64,000 bases of DNA from Dysgonomonas sp. HDW5A. Its GTDB lineage: Bacteria > Bacteroidota > Bacteroidia > Bacteroidales > Dysgonomonadaceae. Every line of letters starts with the position of its first letter. The stretch's first letter is position 1. The stretch is taken from assembly GCF_011299555.1 (NCBI RefSeq), contig NZ_CP049857.1, positions 4,216,001 to 4,280,000 of the forward strand, read 5' to 3'. Below the pieces are notes generated by a model. It was given only the letters and a program-made list of their open reading frames with translations, was not told the origin of the DNA and did not search any database. The translations under genes were made by a program, and so were the position numbers. Shown in pieces: positions 25,836 through 35,013 of the stretch.

Positions 25836-28800
25836 TTATAATTCAAGATTATTGTTACCGGTGTATTTTAAGACTTTCTTGATGCCATCGAGATTATCGT
25901 TAAACTGAGCCAGCTGAGCGATAACTTGTCCGATTTCATTATCCTTACTTATTCCCGCTAATTTATTATTTTTATTAAATACTTCTTTAATATGTTTCCA
26001 TCTTTCGACTTCGGAAAAAGTAAGTTGCCCGGCAATTTCTTTCAACCTCAACAAATTCGACTCACTGTCAGAAGTTAAGGTTTGTGCCTCGCTAATGTAA
26101 TGAGATAGAATAAGCTCTTCAACCTCTTTCTGATTCATCAGCGGAACAATCTGGCAAACCATTTTATTCATATTCCGATACGAACCTTGCAATTTAAAAG
26201 GAGGTTCTACACGATAAGCATCTTGTGTGGCTGCACTTGATATATAATTTTGATTTACTTTAAGTACAATATCCCTTACTTTTAAGCTGCTTTTGGCGAC
26301 TGCGATGAAGTCATCTACATCTTGTTGTGTATAATTACCTTCCAAATCGGGCATATCCTCACTCCTACTCTCAATATATTCAATTAAATTATAAAAGTCA
26401 GAGAAACTACGTCCGGCTATCTTTTGTAAATAAGGGTTCTCTATAATTGCATTTTCGAGTAAACTTAACTTAAATAAATGATCCGACGTACCTATCACAT
26501 CTCCTAGATTATATACATCCGCACGATTGGCTAGCATATCGGGGATCTGAAATTTATCGCCACTTTCGGTATAAGGATTACCCGCCATAATGACGCAGAA
26601 ACGTTTTCCTCTCAAATCGTAGGTCTTACTCTCGCCTTCAAATATACCATCCATCTTACGCTGCCCATCAGCTAGAGATATAAATTTTTGTAAAAATTCT
26701 GAGCTGCAATGCTGTATATCATCTAAATATAGCATTACGTTGTCAGCCATTTCAAAGGCAAGATTTATTTTTTTCAATTCCTCACGTGCTCCCGAGGTTT
26801 TAGCTTCTGCCGGATCAATAGATGTTATAGAATGCCCAATGGTTGGTCCATTTATTTTCACAAAATTCAAACCCATCGTTTTAGCTAAATACTCCATAAG
26901 GGTAGTTTTACCGTATCCGGGAGGGGAAACAAGCAGCAACATTCCCATCCTTGAGGTACGCTTATTTTCACCTGCTACTCCCAACTGTTTCGTCAGATTA
27001 GAACCGATCAAAGGCAGATATACTTCATTGATTAATTTATTTCTGACAAAAGAGGTCAAAACCTTAGGATTTAGCTCATGCACCTTTAATGTCTTTTTAT
27101 AATCAGAGACCAATCTTTCTTTTAGCTCAGAAAAACGATTGTATGCAGGTACATTATCAAGAGTAAAAGATCTCATTTTTCTAATAAACTCATGATAATC
27201 TATCACATAGTGACCATTATCCATTACACCATGGCTTCCTCTCAACTCATTAACATCTAAGATATCAGACGCAATCGTTAATGAATACGACTGGTTCTTC
27301 AGCAACAACAGGCAGGCTGTTTCCTCTACATACTTATTATATAGGGAATAATCATCAGACAATTCGACAAAAGATTTTAGCCAGTTCTGAACTAAATAGA
27401 ATCTGTCTACAGGATTAAATGATTCATTACGAACATCTTCTTCAAAATTATTCGATAATTTATTTTTATCTAAATATTCGACAAAAAATTTCCTCAAATT
27501 TTCAGATTGCTTGCTATAGCTTAAGGACATCAAATCTGAAAATTCTTCAAACAAATAATTGGCAATTTGTTGTTCGAAGCCAATAGGTACAGTAAAATAT
27601 GTATTCCACGATTTAAACAGACCTATAATCCGATCTATCACATATTGATAATTTGTTGAGCCGGGGAACGCTTTCAATACAATATTAGCTGAACTTATTA
27701 GCTTTGACAGATGCTCTTTCTCCTCCGCTTTCATCATATACCAGAAAAGTTGTGCTGCAACCCTCAAACGGGGAGGATAAGCCAAGACTCCTAATTGATA
27801 ATGAACAGATTCCAAACAACGGAAAATATGTAAAGCATCGTAATCGTGTACTCCTTTTAGATACGATTCTGAATAGTTTTGTTCTACTCTTTTAGATATG
27901 AAATCATTCAGATCAAAATCTTTAGATTTTTGTCTCTCCAGAAATGCCAAATACGCCAAATACTCGGATCTATATACCTTCGAATTTTCGGAAACAATTT
28001 CTTGCTCCCATAAATCTTTGTGTTTATAGATTTCATTTTCTTTCAGCTCATGATAGAAGCTCGTTCCGGTTAGATGATAGAAAAGCCTATCCTCTTTACG
28101 CACAACAGTCAAATCAAGCGATTGTCTGTTTACTGCAAACTTATAACTGCCTAATGATATTATATTTTCGCCATCAACAAACAGTTCATTTTTGTCTTTT
28201 AGTATACGCAGCGAATCTTCTAGGGAGGTTTTTAGGCTGTTTTCTAGATTTTCAGCCTTTGATACATCTCCAAGCTCTTTCAACTCTTCAATCAGTTTGC
28301 GGATCTTGTCGATCATCAGATCTGTAGAAAAGAATGCTTGTATTTCTTCTTTTGTTTTAAAAGATTGCGCTTTATTCTCTACATTCTTTAAAATGCGAAG
28401 ACCGATTTGCTCCAATGCAGATGTCCGCTTATTTATCTGCTCAATCAATTGGGCTTTCTTTCCATCGAAAGCCTTTACCAGCTCGCTCCTTTTATCGGAA
28501 ATTTTAATAATAAACTCATCAAAATCGGCAAACTTACTTTCCAGTTCTTCAACCTGTACACTAACCTTAGTAAAGTATTCGTCACATTTTTCAGGAGAAG
28601 TAGCCAAGTCCAGAAAGTTGACAATGCTTTGCTCCAACAAAGTTAATTGGGCACGAAAATCAGCCACCGATTCTTTGTTCTTCAACGAATCGATCTGTCT
28701 TTTGAGTTGTGCCCGAACTTCATTCAGAGAAGAAAATATGACAGATATCTTTTCCACAATACGGGTAGCCTGTGTCGTATCATCAATCTTTAGGCTATTC

Positions 28801-30701
28801 AGAATGTCAATCAGCAGTTCCAGTTCTGACGAAATCGATTTGCAATTAGTATCAATCTTATTGGCGTCAATAACTTTTGTAACCAATTGGACTTGTTCTT
28901 TTTCGATACGAACCTTTTCTTCATAAGGGAATAACGCCTCATCTCGAAGAAGAAATTCTACCGTTCTATCCGATAGTTTTCCATTAGTGGCAGCTAATTG
29001 CTCTTTAAGATCATTGACATTATTTAAGTCAATGTATTTGACATTAGCCAATTCAATAACTTCACCTTGCAACTTGCGTGTTTCAGCTAACGATTTAACT
29101 AACTTATCTAGTGTATCAAACTTTGCATTCTTGATACTAAACAACAAGCCTTCTACTTTCTCTTGAATAGCAATCAAAACAGCCAACGAATGTCGCTTTT
29201 GCTCCTGAACCTTTTCAAATTCATCAATAGCTGTATTAGCTATTTCTTTTATCTGAACAAGAGGCTCGGCTATCGAATATATTTCCTTGTTGGATGCCCA
29301 GAAAAAAGCATCTACAATATCGTTTGACTTCTTTACAATATCGCTGTACAATCCTTCATAAGAGTCTTCCTTATTTATAAGATAAATCACCTCCTGACAT
29401 TCTGCCATTGCTTTCACAATATCCTTATTACCTATTTTATAAAGTAAGTTATCGGTCTTCTCGATATTTTCAATTAACTCTCTCTGATAGGGTGTTTTCC
29501 AGATTTGTACCTGATGATGCTTTGTTGCTTCATTTTCGGAACGAAAATATATTAACGAGCCATCCTTAAAAAAAGTAAAGCCATTACATACAATGGGAGT
29601 TTCAACTTGCTGCCTAATTATATTATACGACATCAAGACATAAATATTCCGTTCGTTTTGATAGAAAATAAACAAATAATCTTCACCATTAGGAGAGGGT
29701 ATTTTTCGAATAAATTCAAGATCTGTCAATTCACTCTCAAAAACTTTGTACTCTCCATTCTGCAAATAATATCCATTAGGGAATATTACCCCATGATTAT
29801 CGGGTAATAATACCCCAATATCATTTAATGCCTTTATATTATGTACCTCTTTTGTTCGGGTATTAAATACAAAGGCTCTAAAATCCTCCTGATAAGGTTT
29901 TATTCGAATTAGGATTAAATTACCCAAATCAGCATAATAATACTCAGCATCATCCAATTGCTGATCTTTGTTCTCTACAGCTTCCGAATATATACCTTTT
30001 CCTGTTTGCGTATTATCTTCTATCTTAAAAGTAATATCGCCGCCCATGGCTTCAATAAATACTTTATCCTTAATAGAAATATGTGGATAAACCCCTAAAC
30101 GACGATCTTCCAGCGTGGTCTTAATCCATTTGAATTCATGCTGAGGAGCTTTAGTCACCTCATGAATACTCCTGTCATCCTGATAAATGAGTTTATTTCC
30201 TTTAATCAGCCATTTAAAAGCTTTAGCGTCAGCTACAGTTTTTCCGGTTTGAAAAATCATATACAGATAATTCTCCGTTCTTCTGTATCTTGAGAAAATA
30301 GAATCGCGATAGTATTTATAGAGATTATTGTAGTCGTTAATAAAATCTGGATTGCTGATTAGCTCCAAGGGCTGCGGTATAAACTGATTGTCTTCAAATA
30401 AGTATATACTAAAAACGTCACTTAGCTGAATATCCGAACGCAATCCGAAATGAACGTTATAGCCGAAAATACATAGATTATCAAGAGCCATAATACCTCT
30501 TGATACACAATTATTCTCGGTACTGATGCGCTGATTGGCAATCAAAGAAAAATCAGTTGTATTAAATACTTCCTTGCGGGCTTCGTTTAACTGATTCAAG
30601 CGCTTTTGAAGTTCTTCGCGCTGAGTCAGTAAACGTTTTCTTATTATCTCATATGTTCCTGCATCAAGTGTCTCAGCAGATCTATCCTCTGTGTCTTGCA
30701 T
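25836..30701 (-). CDS. Giant AAA+ ATPase with N-terminal beta-rich and central coiled-coil regions ('DNA repair ATPase' type)
   Basis: A 1,621-residue protein and the last gene of the PspA/flotillin operon. Layout: a charged helix (about 15-45), a beta-rich region with repeated strands suggesting a propeller (about 60-440), a very long coiled-coil-forming middle (about 440-870), an alpha-helical region, then an AAA+ module. Walker A is PPGYGKTT near 1258-1268, Walker B VMLYLDDIQH near 1322-1331, and a sensor-1-like VIMAGNP near 1372. Databases call relatives 'DNA repair ATPase', but nothing here shows a DNA role; the neighbours point to membranes. A remodelling function on PspA or flotillin assemblies is inferred. 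Confidence 0.75.
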   Translation of the reverse strand: MQDTEDRSAETLDAGTYEIIRKRLLTQREELQKRLNQLNEARKEVFNTTDFSLIANQRISTENNCVSRGIMALDNLCIFGYNVHFGLRSDIQLSDVFSIYLFEDNQFIPQPLELISNPDFINDYNNLYKYYRDSIFSRYRRTENYLYMIFQTGKTVADAKAFKWLIKGNKLIYQDDRSIHEVTKAPQHEFKWIKTTLEDRRLGVYPHISIKDKVFIEAMGGDITFKIEDNTQTGKGIYSEAVENKDQQLDDAEYYYADLGNLILIRIKPYQEDFRAFVFNTRTKEVHNIKALNDIGVLLPDNHGVIFPNGYYLQNGEYKVFESELTDLEFIRKIPSPNGEDYLFIFYQNERNIYVLMSYNIIRQQVETPIVCNGFTFFKDGSLIYFRSENEATKHHQVQIWKTPYQRELIENIEKTDNLLYKIGNKDIVKAMAECQEVIYLINKEDSYEGLYSDIVKKSNDIVDAFFWASNKEIYSIAEPLVQIKEIANTAIDEFEKVQEQKRHSLAVLIAIQEKVEGLLFSIKNAKFDTLDKLVKSLAETRKLQGEVIELANVKYIDLNNVNDLKEQLAATNGKLSDRTVEFLLRDEALFPYEEKVRIEKEQVQLVTKVIDANKIDTNCKSISSELELLIDILNSLKIDDTTQATRIVEKISVIFSSLNEVRAQLKRQIDSLKNKESVADFRAQLTLLEQSIVNFLDLATSPEKCDEYFTKVSVQVEELESKFADFDEFIIKISDKRSELVKAFDGKKAQLIEQINKRTSALEQIGLRILKNVENKAQSFKTKEEIQAFFSTDLMIDKIRKLIEELKELGDVSKAENLENSLKTSLEDSLRILKDKNELFVDGENIISLGSYKFAVNRQSLDLTVVRKEDRLFYHLTGTSFYHELKENEIYKHKDLWEQEIVSENSKVYRSEYLAYLAFLERQKSKDFDLNDFISKRVEQNYSESYLKGVHDYDALHIFRCLESVHYQLGVLAYPPRLRVAAQLFWYMMKAEEKEHLSKLISSANIVLKAFPGSTNYQYVIDRIIGLFKSWNTYFTVPIGFEQQIANYLFEEFSDLMSLSYSKQSENLRKFFVEYLDKNKLSNNFEEDVRNESFNPVDRFYLVQNWLKSFVELSDDYSLYNKYVEETACLLLLKNQSYSLTIASDILDVNELRGSHGVMDNGHYVIDYHEFIRKMRSFTLDNVPAYNRFSELKERLVSDYKKTLKVHELNPKVLTSFVRNKLINEVYLPLIGSNLTKQLGVAGENKRTSRMGMLLLVSPPGYGKTTLMEYLAKTMGLNFVKINGPTIGHSITSIDPAEAKTSGAREELKKINLAFEMADNVMLYLDDIQHCSSEFLQKFISLADGQRKMDGIFEGESKTYDLRGKRFCVIMAGNPYTESGDKFQIPDMLANRADVYNLGDVIGTSDHLFKLSLLENAIIENPYLQKIAGRSFSDFYNLIEYIESRSEDMPDLEGNYTQQDVDDFIAVAKSSLKVRDIVLKVNQNYISSAATQDAYRVEPPFKLQGSYRNMNKMVCQIVPLMNQKEVEELILSHYISEAQTLTSDSESNLLRLKEIAGQLTFSEVERWKHIKEVFNKNNKLAGISKDNEIGQVIAQLAQFNDNLDGIKKVLKYTGNNNLEL

Positions 30702-30742
30702 ATACTGTTTTTCAAATGAAATTATCTCATCGGATTAATTAA

Positions 30743-30773
30743 GCAGAGATGCGATGTTTTATCACATCTCTGC
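30743..30773 (-). terminator. Strong intra-operon hairpin between flotillin-like and ATPase genes
   Basis: GCAGAGATGCGAT (30743-30755) pairs with ATCACATCTCTGC (30761-30773) over 13 positions, with one G-U pair on RNA and a 5-base loop. The tail on the minus strand is TTAATTAA, not a clean T-run. It may reduce read-through into the ATPase gene or act as a processing or stability element. Confidence 0.5.
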
Positions 30774-30792
30774 AAGAAAAAGACAAAGTCGT

Positions 30793-32979
30793 TTATGATA
30801 ACTTCTTATTGGATATCCCCAATGAATTTGACATATTAAGCAGATTGCTCAAAAATCCTTTATCCTCACTCTCGGTACTTTGACTTTGCATTTTCAAGAT
30901 AAGACCTGCAATACTCAGATTTTTAATATCTTCTGTTGATATATTGAATTTATTCACATAATATCTGATTCTGTCAAATAATTCACCTTCGGAACCATTT
31001 CCAATCAATGCTTTCTTTATTTGCTGAATATTTTCACTCTTATTCACCAAACTATCAAACCCTTTTGCATTTGAAACTTGCTTCACAATATTTTCGAAGA
31101 ACATGGTCTCTCCACCAACGATATCGATATCAGCAGATTTCAATGCCTCTGACAATACCTGTGCCTGTGCATCGGCAATATCTTTTTGGATATTGATTTG
31201 TGCCATTTCAACATCTTTTTCTTTTTGTAACTGCAATTTGAATTCTTCGTGGTCTTTTCCTGCACCATCCAGTTTTTTCATTGCTGTCGCTTTTTCTTCT
31301 ATACCCGTAGCTTCGGCTAGAGCTTTTTCTTTGGAAACTTCGGCTTCCATAAGACCTTCCTTACGTCTAGCCTCTGCTTTTGCTTCTATTCCTGCAGCTT
31401 CGGCTATCGATGTTTTCTCTATAATACTGGCTTGTCCGGTAGCAGAAGCAAATGCTTTTTCTCTTGTGATTTCAGCATCTACCAATCCATCTTTTCGCTT
31501 GGCCTCAGCTCTGGTTTCGATGCTGTAAGCTTCGGCTTTTGCTTTCTTCTCAATAATAGAAGCTTCTACAATACCTTGTTTCTCTTCAGCATCTGCTTTG
31601 GCTTTCATGATTTCTGCTTCCGCTAAACCATAAGTAGCATCTTCTTTTGCCTGAGCTTCGGCTAAAATTTTCCTTGCTTCGGCTTGTTTTGTTGACGCTT
31701 CTTTTTTTGCATCCGCATCTATCAACAATTGTTTAGCTCTTTCTTCTGCCGCTTTTTTATCAGCCTCGGCTCCTTTTACGGTTTTAATTAATTTCTCTTC
31801 CGCTTCCTGAGCAGCCATAGTTATACCTACTTGTTTCTGACGGTCTACCTCCCTGAAAGCTTCAATATCTTTGATATTTTGTTTTTCCTCAACTACTCCT
31901 TTTTCGAGCTGGACACGCTCACGGATTACATCCTGAATATTTTTCTTCTCAACTTCCAGAACACGTTCTTTTTCAATTTGAGCCAAAGTCACTATTCGTT
32001 CTCTTTCCGTTTGTTCTAATGCACGATCTTTTTCTACACGTTCCTTTTCGATTGCTTCTGTTCTTTCTTTATTTTTTTCAGCAATAATTATCTGACGGCG
32101 CTTATTTTCTTCCTGTATTGCCAAACTTTCGTCTGTTGATATTCTTACAGTTTCAGACTTCAATCGCTCTTCTTCTCTTACTTTCTGAATCTCGGCTTCT
32201 TCACGAGATTTCACATTATCTATCTCTCTCTTTTGTTTCTCTTCTTTTTCAGCTAATTGTCTTTCCAATTCGAGAATCGCTTCACGTGCTTCAACATTTT
32301 GCTTTTTTATAACTTTTTCTTCTTCTCTGCGAATTAAATTCGCATTGATATTCTGAGCAGCGGTCAACTCGGTAATCTTGCGGATACCTTCCGAGTCGAG
32401 AATATTTTCAGCACTCATATATTTCATCTCTGTTTGCTCCAGATAATCTATCGCACAGTCATCCAAAATATAACCATTCAAATCGGTACCTATAATATTT
32501 ATGATTTCGTCTCTAAATTCTCTACGGGCTTCATATAATTCTATAAAATCGAACTTTTTACCTACCGTTTTTAAGGCTTCCGAAAACTTGGCTTCAAATA
32601 TATTTTTAAGTGTTTCTGAGTCACTGGCACGTTCACAGCCCAGTGTTTGAGCTACATTGATGACATCATTTACTGATTTATTGACCCGAACAAAGAAAGC
32701 AACCTTAATATCTGCTCGAATATTGTCTTTACAAATCAATCCGTCATGCTGCATTCTTTCTATTTGAAGTTTTTTGACTGAAATATCCATTATTTCCATT
32801 TTATGGAAAATAGGAACTACATACATTCCTTTATTAAAGGCAACATTAGTTCCACCGACACCGGTACGAACGATAGCCTTACCTTGAGGTATTTTTTTAT
32901 AAAATGATGCTAAAATGCCTAAAAGCACAAGCAAAACAAACAGGACTGAGCCTACAAGAATGATAATAATGTGTTCCAT
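30793..32979 (-). CDS. Flotillin-like SPFH/band-7 membrane protein
   Basis: A 728-residue protein: N-terminal membrane anchor (about 3-27), an SPFH/band-7 domain (about 30-210, with KIPQGKAIVRTGVGG and FEAKFSEALKTVGKKFDF), then a very long charged, Glu/Lys/Ala-rich coiled coil with AEA-type repeats (about 215-620), and a globular C-terminal region (IVGGETMFFENIV). This is the YqiK/FloA/flotillin-2 layout; such proteins form oligomeric scaffolds at membranes. It is longer than typical bacterial flotillins (about 500-550). Upstream are DUF1449 and PspA partners, downstream the AAA ATPase. Confidence 0.88.
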   Translation of the reverse strand: MEHIIIILVGSVLFVLLVLLGILASFYKKIPQGKAIVRTGVGGTNVAFNKGMYVVPIFHKMEIMDISVKKLQIERMQHDGLICKDNIRADIKVAFFVRVNKSVNDVINVAQTLGCERASDSETLKNIFEAKFSEALKTVGKKFDFIELYEARREFRDEIINIIGTDLNGYILDDCAIDYLEQTEMKYMSAENILDSEGIRKITELTAAQNINANLIRREEEKVIKKQNVEAREAILELERQLAEKEEKQKREIDNVKSREEAEIQKVREEERLKSETVRISTDESLAIQEENKRRQIIIAEKNKERTEAIEKERVEKDRALEQTERERIVTLAQIEKERVLEVEKKNIQDVIRERVQLEKGVVEEKQNIKDIEAFREVDRQKQVGITMAAQEAEEKLIKTVKGAEADKKAAEERAKQLLIDADAKKEASTKQAEARKILAEAQAKEDATYGLAEAEIMKAKADAEEKQGIVEASIIEKKAKAEAYSIETRAEAKRKDGLVDAEITREKAFASATGQASIIEKTSIAEAAGIEAKAEARRKEGLMEAEVSKEKALAEATGIEEKATAMKKLDGAGKDHEEFKLQLQKEKDVEMAQINIQKDIADAQAQVLSEALKSADIDIVGGETMFFENIVKQVSNAKGFDSLVNKSENIQQIKKALIGNGSEGELFDRIRYYVNKFNISTEDIKNLSIAGLILKMQSQSTESEDKGFLSNLLNMSNSLGISNKKLS

Positions 32980-33044
32980 AAAGGTTTTTTATTTATTTAG
33001 TTAGAATTATTCATGTGTTGCTGATTACAAATAGGTTTGTAATC

Positions 33045-33743
33045 TTAATAAGTATCTTTAATTACATAGTATATATGTTTATCGGGTACTTCTTCGGTGA
33101 TTATTACCGTGTCTCCATATTTAATAGGTTCTCCATTAAGACTAATAACATTTAACTTAATCGGGTTTCTATTTACCAGAAATTCAGCAGTCCCCACTTT
33201 CTGTCCCTCTATATTAGAAAGCATTTTACCTGAGCATCCAAAGAAGTCTGTAGCTTCTTCTCCCTGATAATTTATCTCTTTAAAAAGTTTTGCCATAGGA
33301 GTGGTTGCCACCTTTGTCAAAAAAAATCCAACAATGACCAAAGGTAATAATACAAAAACTGACCTCCATCCTAAATGATCAACATGAAAGAAATGTGTTG
33401 TAATGAGTGACCCTATCCATAATAGAAAAATAAAAGTGGATAATACCAACATAAAAGGCACTTGTCCTACGTTTATAAATGACAAACATTTTAACAGTAT
33501 TCCCTGAGGAACTTTCTCTACTACAATATGACTATCGGTATCCACATCCGCTACATCAATTTCAATATCGGGAACTTCAACATCGACATCTACTTCCGGT
33601 GAAAAGTTAATATCCAAATCAATATCATCAAAACCAATGCCTCCGATCAGGACAAATAACCAATAAATAGCTATCACTAACATCAACACGGTCATGATCC
33701 CGTTAGGAAGTGGGTGAAATAAAGTATATAAAAAGTCTGTCAT
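33045..33743 (-). CDS. DUF1449 / OB-fold NfeD-like membrane protein (YqiJ type)
   Basis: A 232-residue protein with hydrophobic segments at about 15-37, 95-117 and 128-150, a very acidic stretch between the first two (DDIDLDINFSPEVDVDVEVPDIEIDVADVDTD is composed of alternating D/V/E), and a C-terminal beta-rich OB-like domain (about 165-230; ending VPDKHIYYVIKDTY). This fits the YqiJ/NfeD-like partners encoded beside flotillins, thought to act with SPFH scaffolds. The acidic repeat is striking and might bind cations; that is inference. It is 18 bp after pspA and 65 bp before the flotillin gene. Confidence 0.78.
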   Translation of the reverse strand: MTDFLYTLFHPLPNGIMTVLMLVIAIYWLFVLIGGIGFDDIDLDINFSPEVDVDVEVPDIEIDVADVDTDSHIVVEKVPQGILLKCLSFINVGQVPFMLVLSTFIFLLWIGSLITTHFFHVDHLGWRSVFVLLPLVIVGFFLTKVATTPMAKLFKEINYQGEEATDFFGCSGKMLSNIEGQKVGTAEFLVNRNPIKLNVISLNGEPIKYGDTVIITEEVPDKHIYYVIKDTY

Positions 33744-33761
33744 TGTACTATTTTTAGAGTA

Positions 33762-34463
33762 TTATTGCATTCCCAATTTTCGCTTAATCTCATCAAGCTC
33801 CGAATCTACATTTTGCTCATTCGCTCCAATCGCTATATCTATTTCGTCATCAACAGAAATATTACATTTATTCAATGCAGCATAAGCCTGAAACAACGCG
33901 TCCTCTTCCGCAATTTTTTCTTTTATTCGCTCCAACATATTTAAAGTGCTGTCACTATCTATTTTAGCCATTTGCTTATTCACTTCTTGAGTAACTTTAC
34001 TTATACGGATTTTCGCCTTTAGAGTTTTCAGCTCATTTTCCCACTTGGTAATATTAAACTTAAGTATTTCAATATTTTTCTGAATATCCGATGCTATATT
34101 TTCATGCTCAATACGCTGCACATCCAGTTCATTTATTTCTGAAATCAATTGCTCTTTGCGAAGCAAAGCTTCCTTTGCCAATCTTTCTGCTTGAGCTATA
34201 TCAATGTCTCCATTCTGAGCTTTCGAAATCAGTATAACAGCCTTATTCCCATAATCCTGAGCCTCTGATCTTTTTTTCTCTTTTTCGTTTTTAGCACGGA
34301 TGACCATTGCTTTAACCTTCGCTAAAGACTCTAAAGTTAGAGTCAGATTCTCTTTCATTTCCACAATCCCGGTCTCCGTAATTTGTACAGGATCTTCAAC
34401 GCCATCTAATACCGCATGTATCTCAGCCTGACCAATTCTAAATAGTCTTTTGAATATATTCAT
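33762..34463 (-). CDS. PspA/IM30 family envelope-stress protein
   Basis: A 233-residue, almost wholly helical protein, with the N-terminal amphipathic helix (MNIFKRLFRIGQAEIHAVLD) and the long hairpin of PspA/Vipp1/IM30 proteins, ESCRT-III relatives that coat and remodel damaged inner membrane. The family positions MNIFxRxxxxxxAxxxxxLdxxEDP are visible. No PspF, PspB or PspC gene is nearby, so this is not the E. coli-type psp operon. It lies 4 bp after the YbjN-like gene. Effector role under membrane stress is likely. Confidence 0.9.
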   Translation of the reverse strand: MNIFKRLFRIGQAEIHAVLDGVEDPVQITETGIVEMKENLTLTLESLAKVKAMVIRAKNEKEKKRSEAQDYGNKAVILISKAQNGDIDIAQAERLAKEALLRKEQLISEINELDVQRIEHENIASDIQKNIEILKFNITKWENELKTLKAKIRISKVTQEVNKQMAKIDSDSTLNMLERIKEKIAEEDALFQAYAALNKCNISVDDEIDIAIGANEQNVDSELDEIKRKLGMQ

Positions 34464-34467
34464 AATC

Positions 34468-34866
34468 TTATTTTTTAGCGAACTCTATAATTTGCTCGTA
34501 ATACTCACTCAGCAACAACCCCAAAGAATTTAAGGCTCCTTCAAACTCATTTATACCCATATTTTCTATCTGCATGGTATATCTGAATATAACTTTCGTT
34601 CCATCTTCATTCAAAACAAATCCTCCATGTATAATATCCCTATTCTTAATTAATAAAGATTTCAGAATTTCTTTATCATCATTCTTCAATGTGAAAATAA
34701 ATTGTTCTATAATAAGAATAGGAGGAGCTACTCCAATAATCAAATTCTTGATTCCATCGGCTTCACTTTCTATACAGAATACGCCTTTAGCTTCATCGTG
34801 ATACGTAATCGAATAGCCCAACTTCAAAATATATGTTTCTATCTTTTTAAAATACATATCATTCAT
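34468..34866 (-). CDS. YbjN/Tir-chaperone-like protein
   Basis: A 132-residue protein without membrane segments. The pattern resembles YbjN or type-III-secretion chaperone-like folds: KKIETYILKLGYSITYHDE, then ILKSLLIKNRDIIHGGFVLNEDGTKVIFRYTMQIENM, then a C-terminal helix pair. Such proteins are often encoded beside PspA in Bacteroidetes and proteobacterial yjf-type loci, and may act as adaptors for PspA. It is first in the operon, 147 bp from the divergent XRE gene. An in-frame ATG at 34857 is an alternative start. Confidence 0.72.
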   Translation of the reverse strand: MNDMYFKKIETYILKLGYSITYHDEAKGVFCIESEADGIKNLIIGVAPPILIIEQFIFTLKNDDKEILKSLLIKNRDIIHGGFVLNEDGTKVIFRYTMQIENMGINEFEGALNSLGLLLSEYYEQIIEFAKK

Positions 34867-34919
34867 TATATATAAGTAATAAACGTAGCTTGTTTCATTA
34901 AGAAATTATGAGGGCAAAA

Positions 34920-34951
34920 TTTGTATTCTGCTAATTAATATCCTATATTTG
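34920..34951 (+). promoter_or_regulatory. Promoter of the XRE regulator gene
   Basis: TTTG at 34920-34923 and TATATTTG at 34944-34951 with 20 bases between them fit the Bacteroidetes consensus exactly. A start site near 34958 leaves a leader of about 55 bases. It lies in the shared region with the PspA operon. Confidence 0.7.
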
Positions 34952-34972
34952 CTAATATTTTTAGCTAAATTA
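34947..34972. promoter_or_regulatory. Possible operator (imperfect inverted repeat)
   Basis: ATTTGCTAA and TTAGCTAAAT lie as imperfect inverted copies around a 6-base T-rich centre. They overlap the -7 element and the presumed start site of the regulator gene, as expected for autorepression. Weak because the region is very AT-rich. Confidence 0.35.
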
Positions 34973-35013
34973 GATAAATAATTTAACTATACAAACAAAA
35001 AATATATTTTTTT

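Noticed and set aside
28192-28926. 244-codon open frame on the plus strand inside the ATPase gene
   Set aside because: It is Ser/Phe-rich and exactly antisense to the coiled-coil region, where Glu/Lys codons give open frames on the other strand. No start signal or family match.
31103-31528. Ala/Ser-rich 141-codon open frame opposite the flotillin-like gene
   Set aside because: It is a shadow of the AEA/EK repeats of the coiled coil. Low complexity and no start context.
33762-34463. E. coli-type phage-shock operon
   Set aside because: PspF, PspB and PspC are missing and an XRE protein takes the regulator position, so the locus is a different PspA system.
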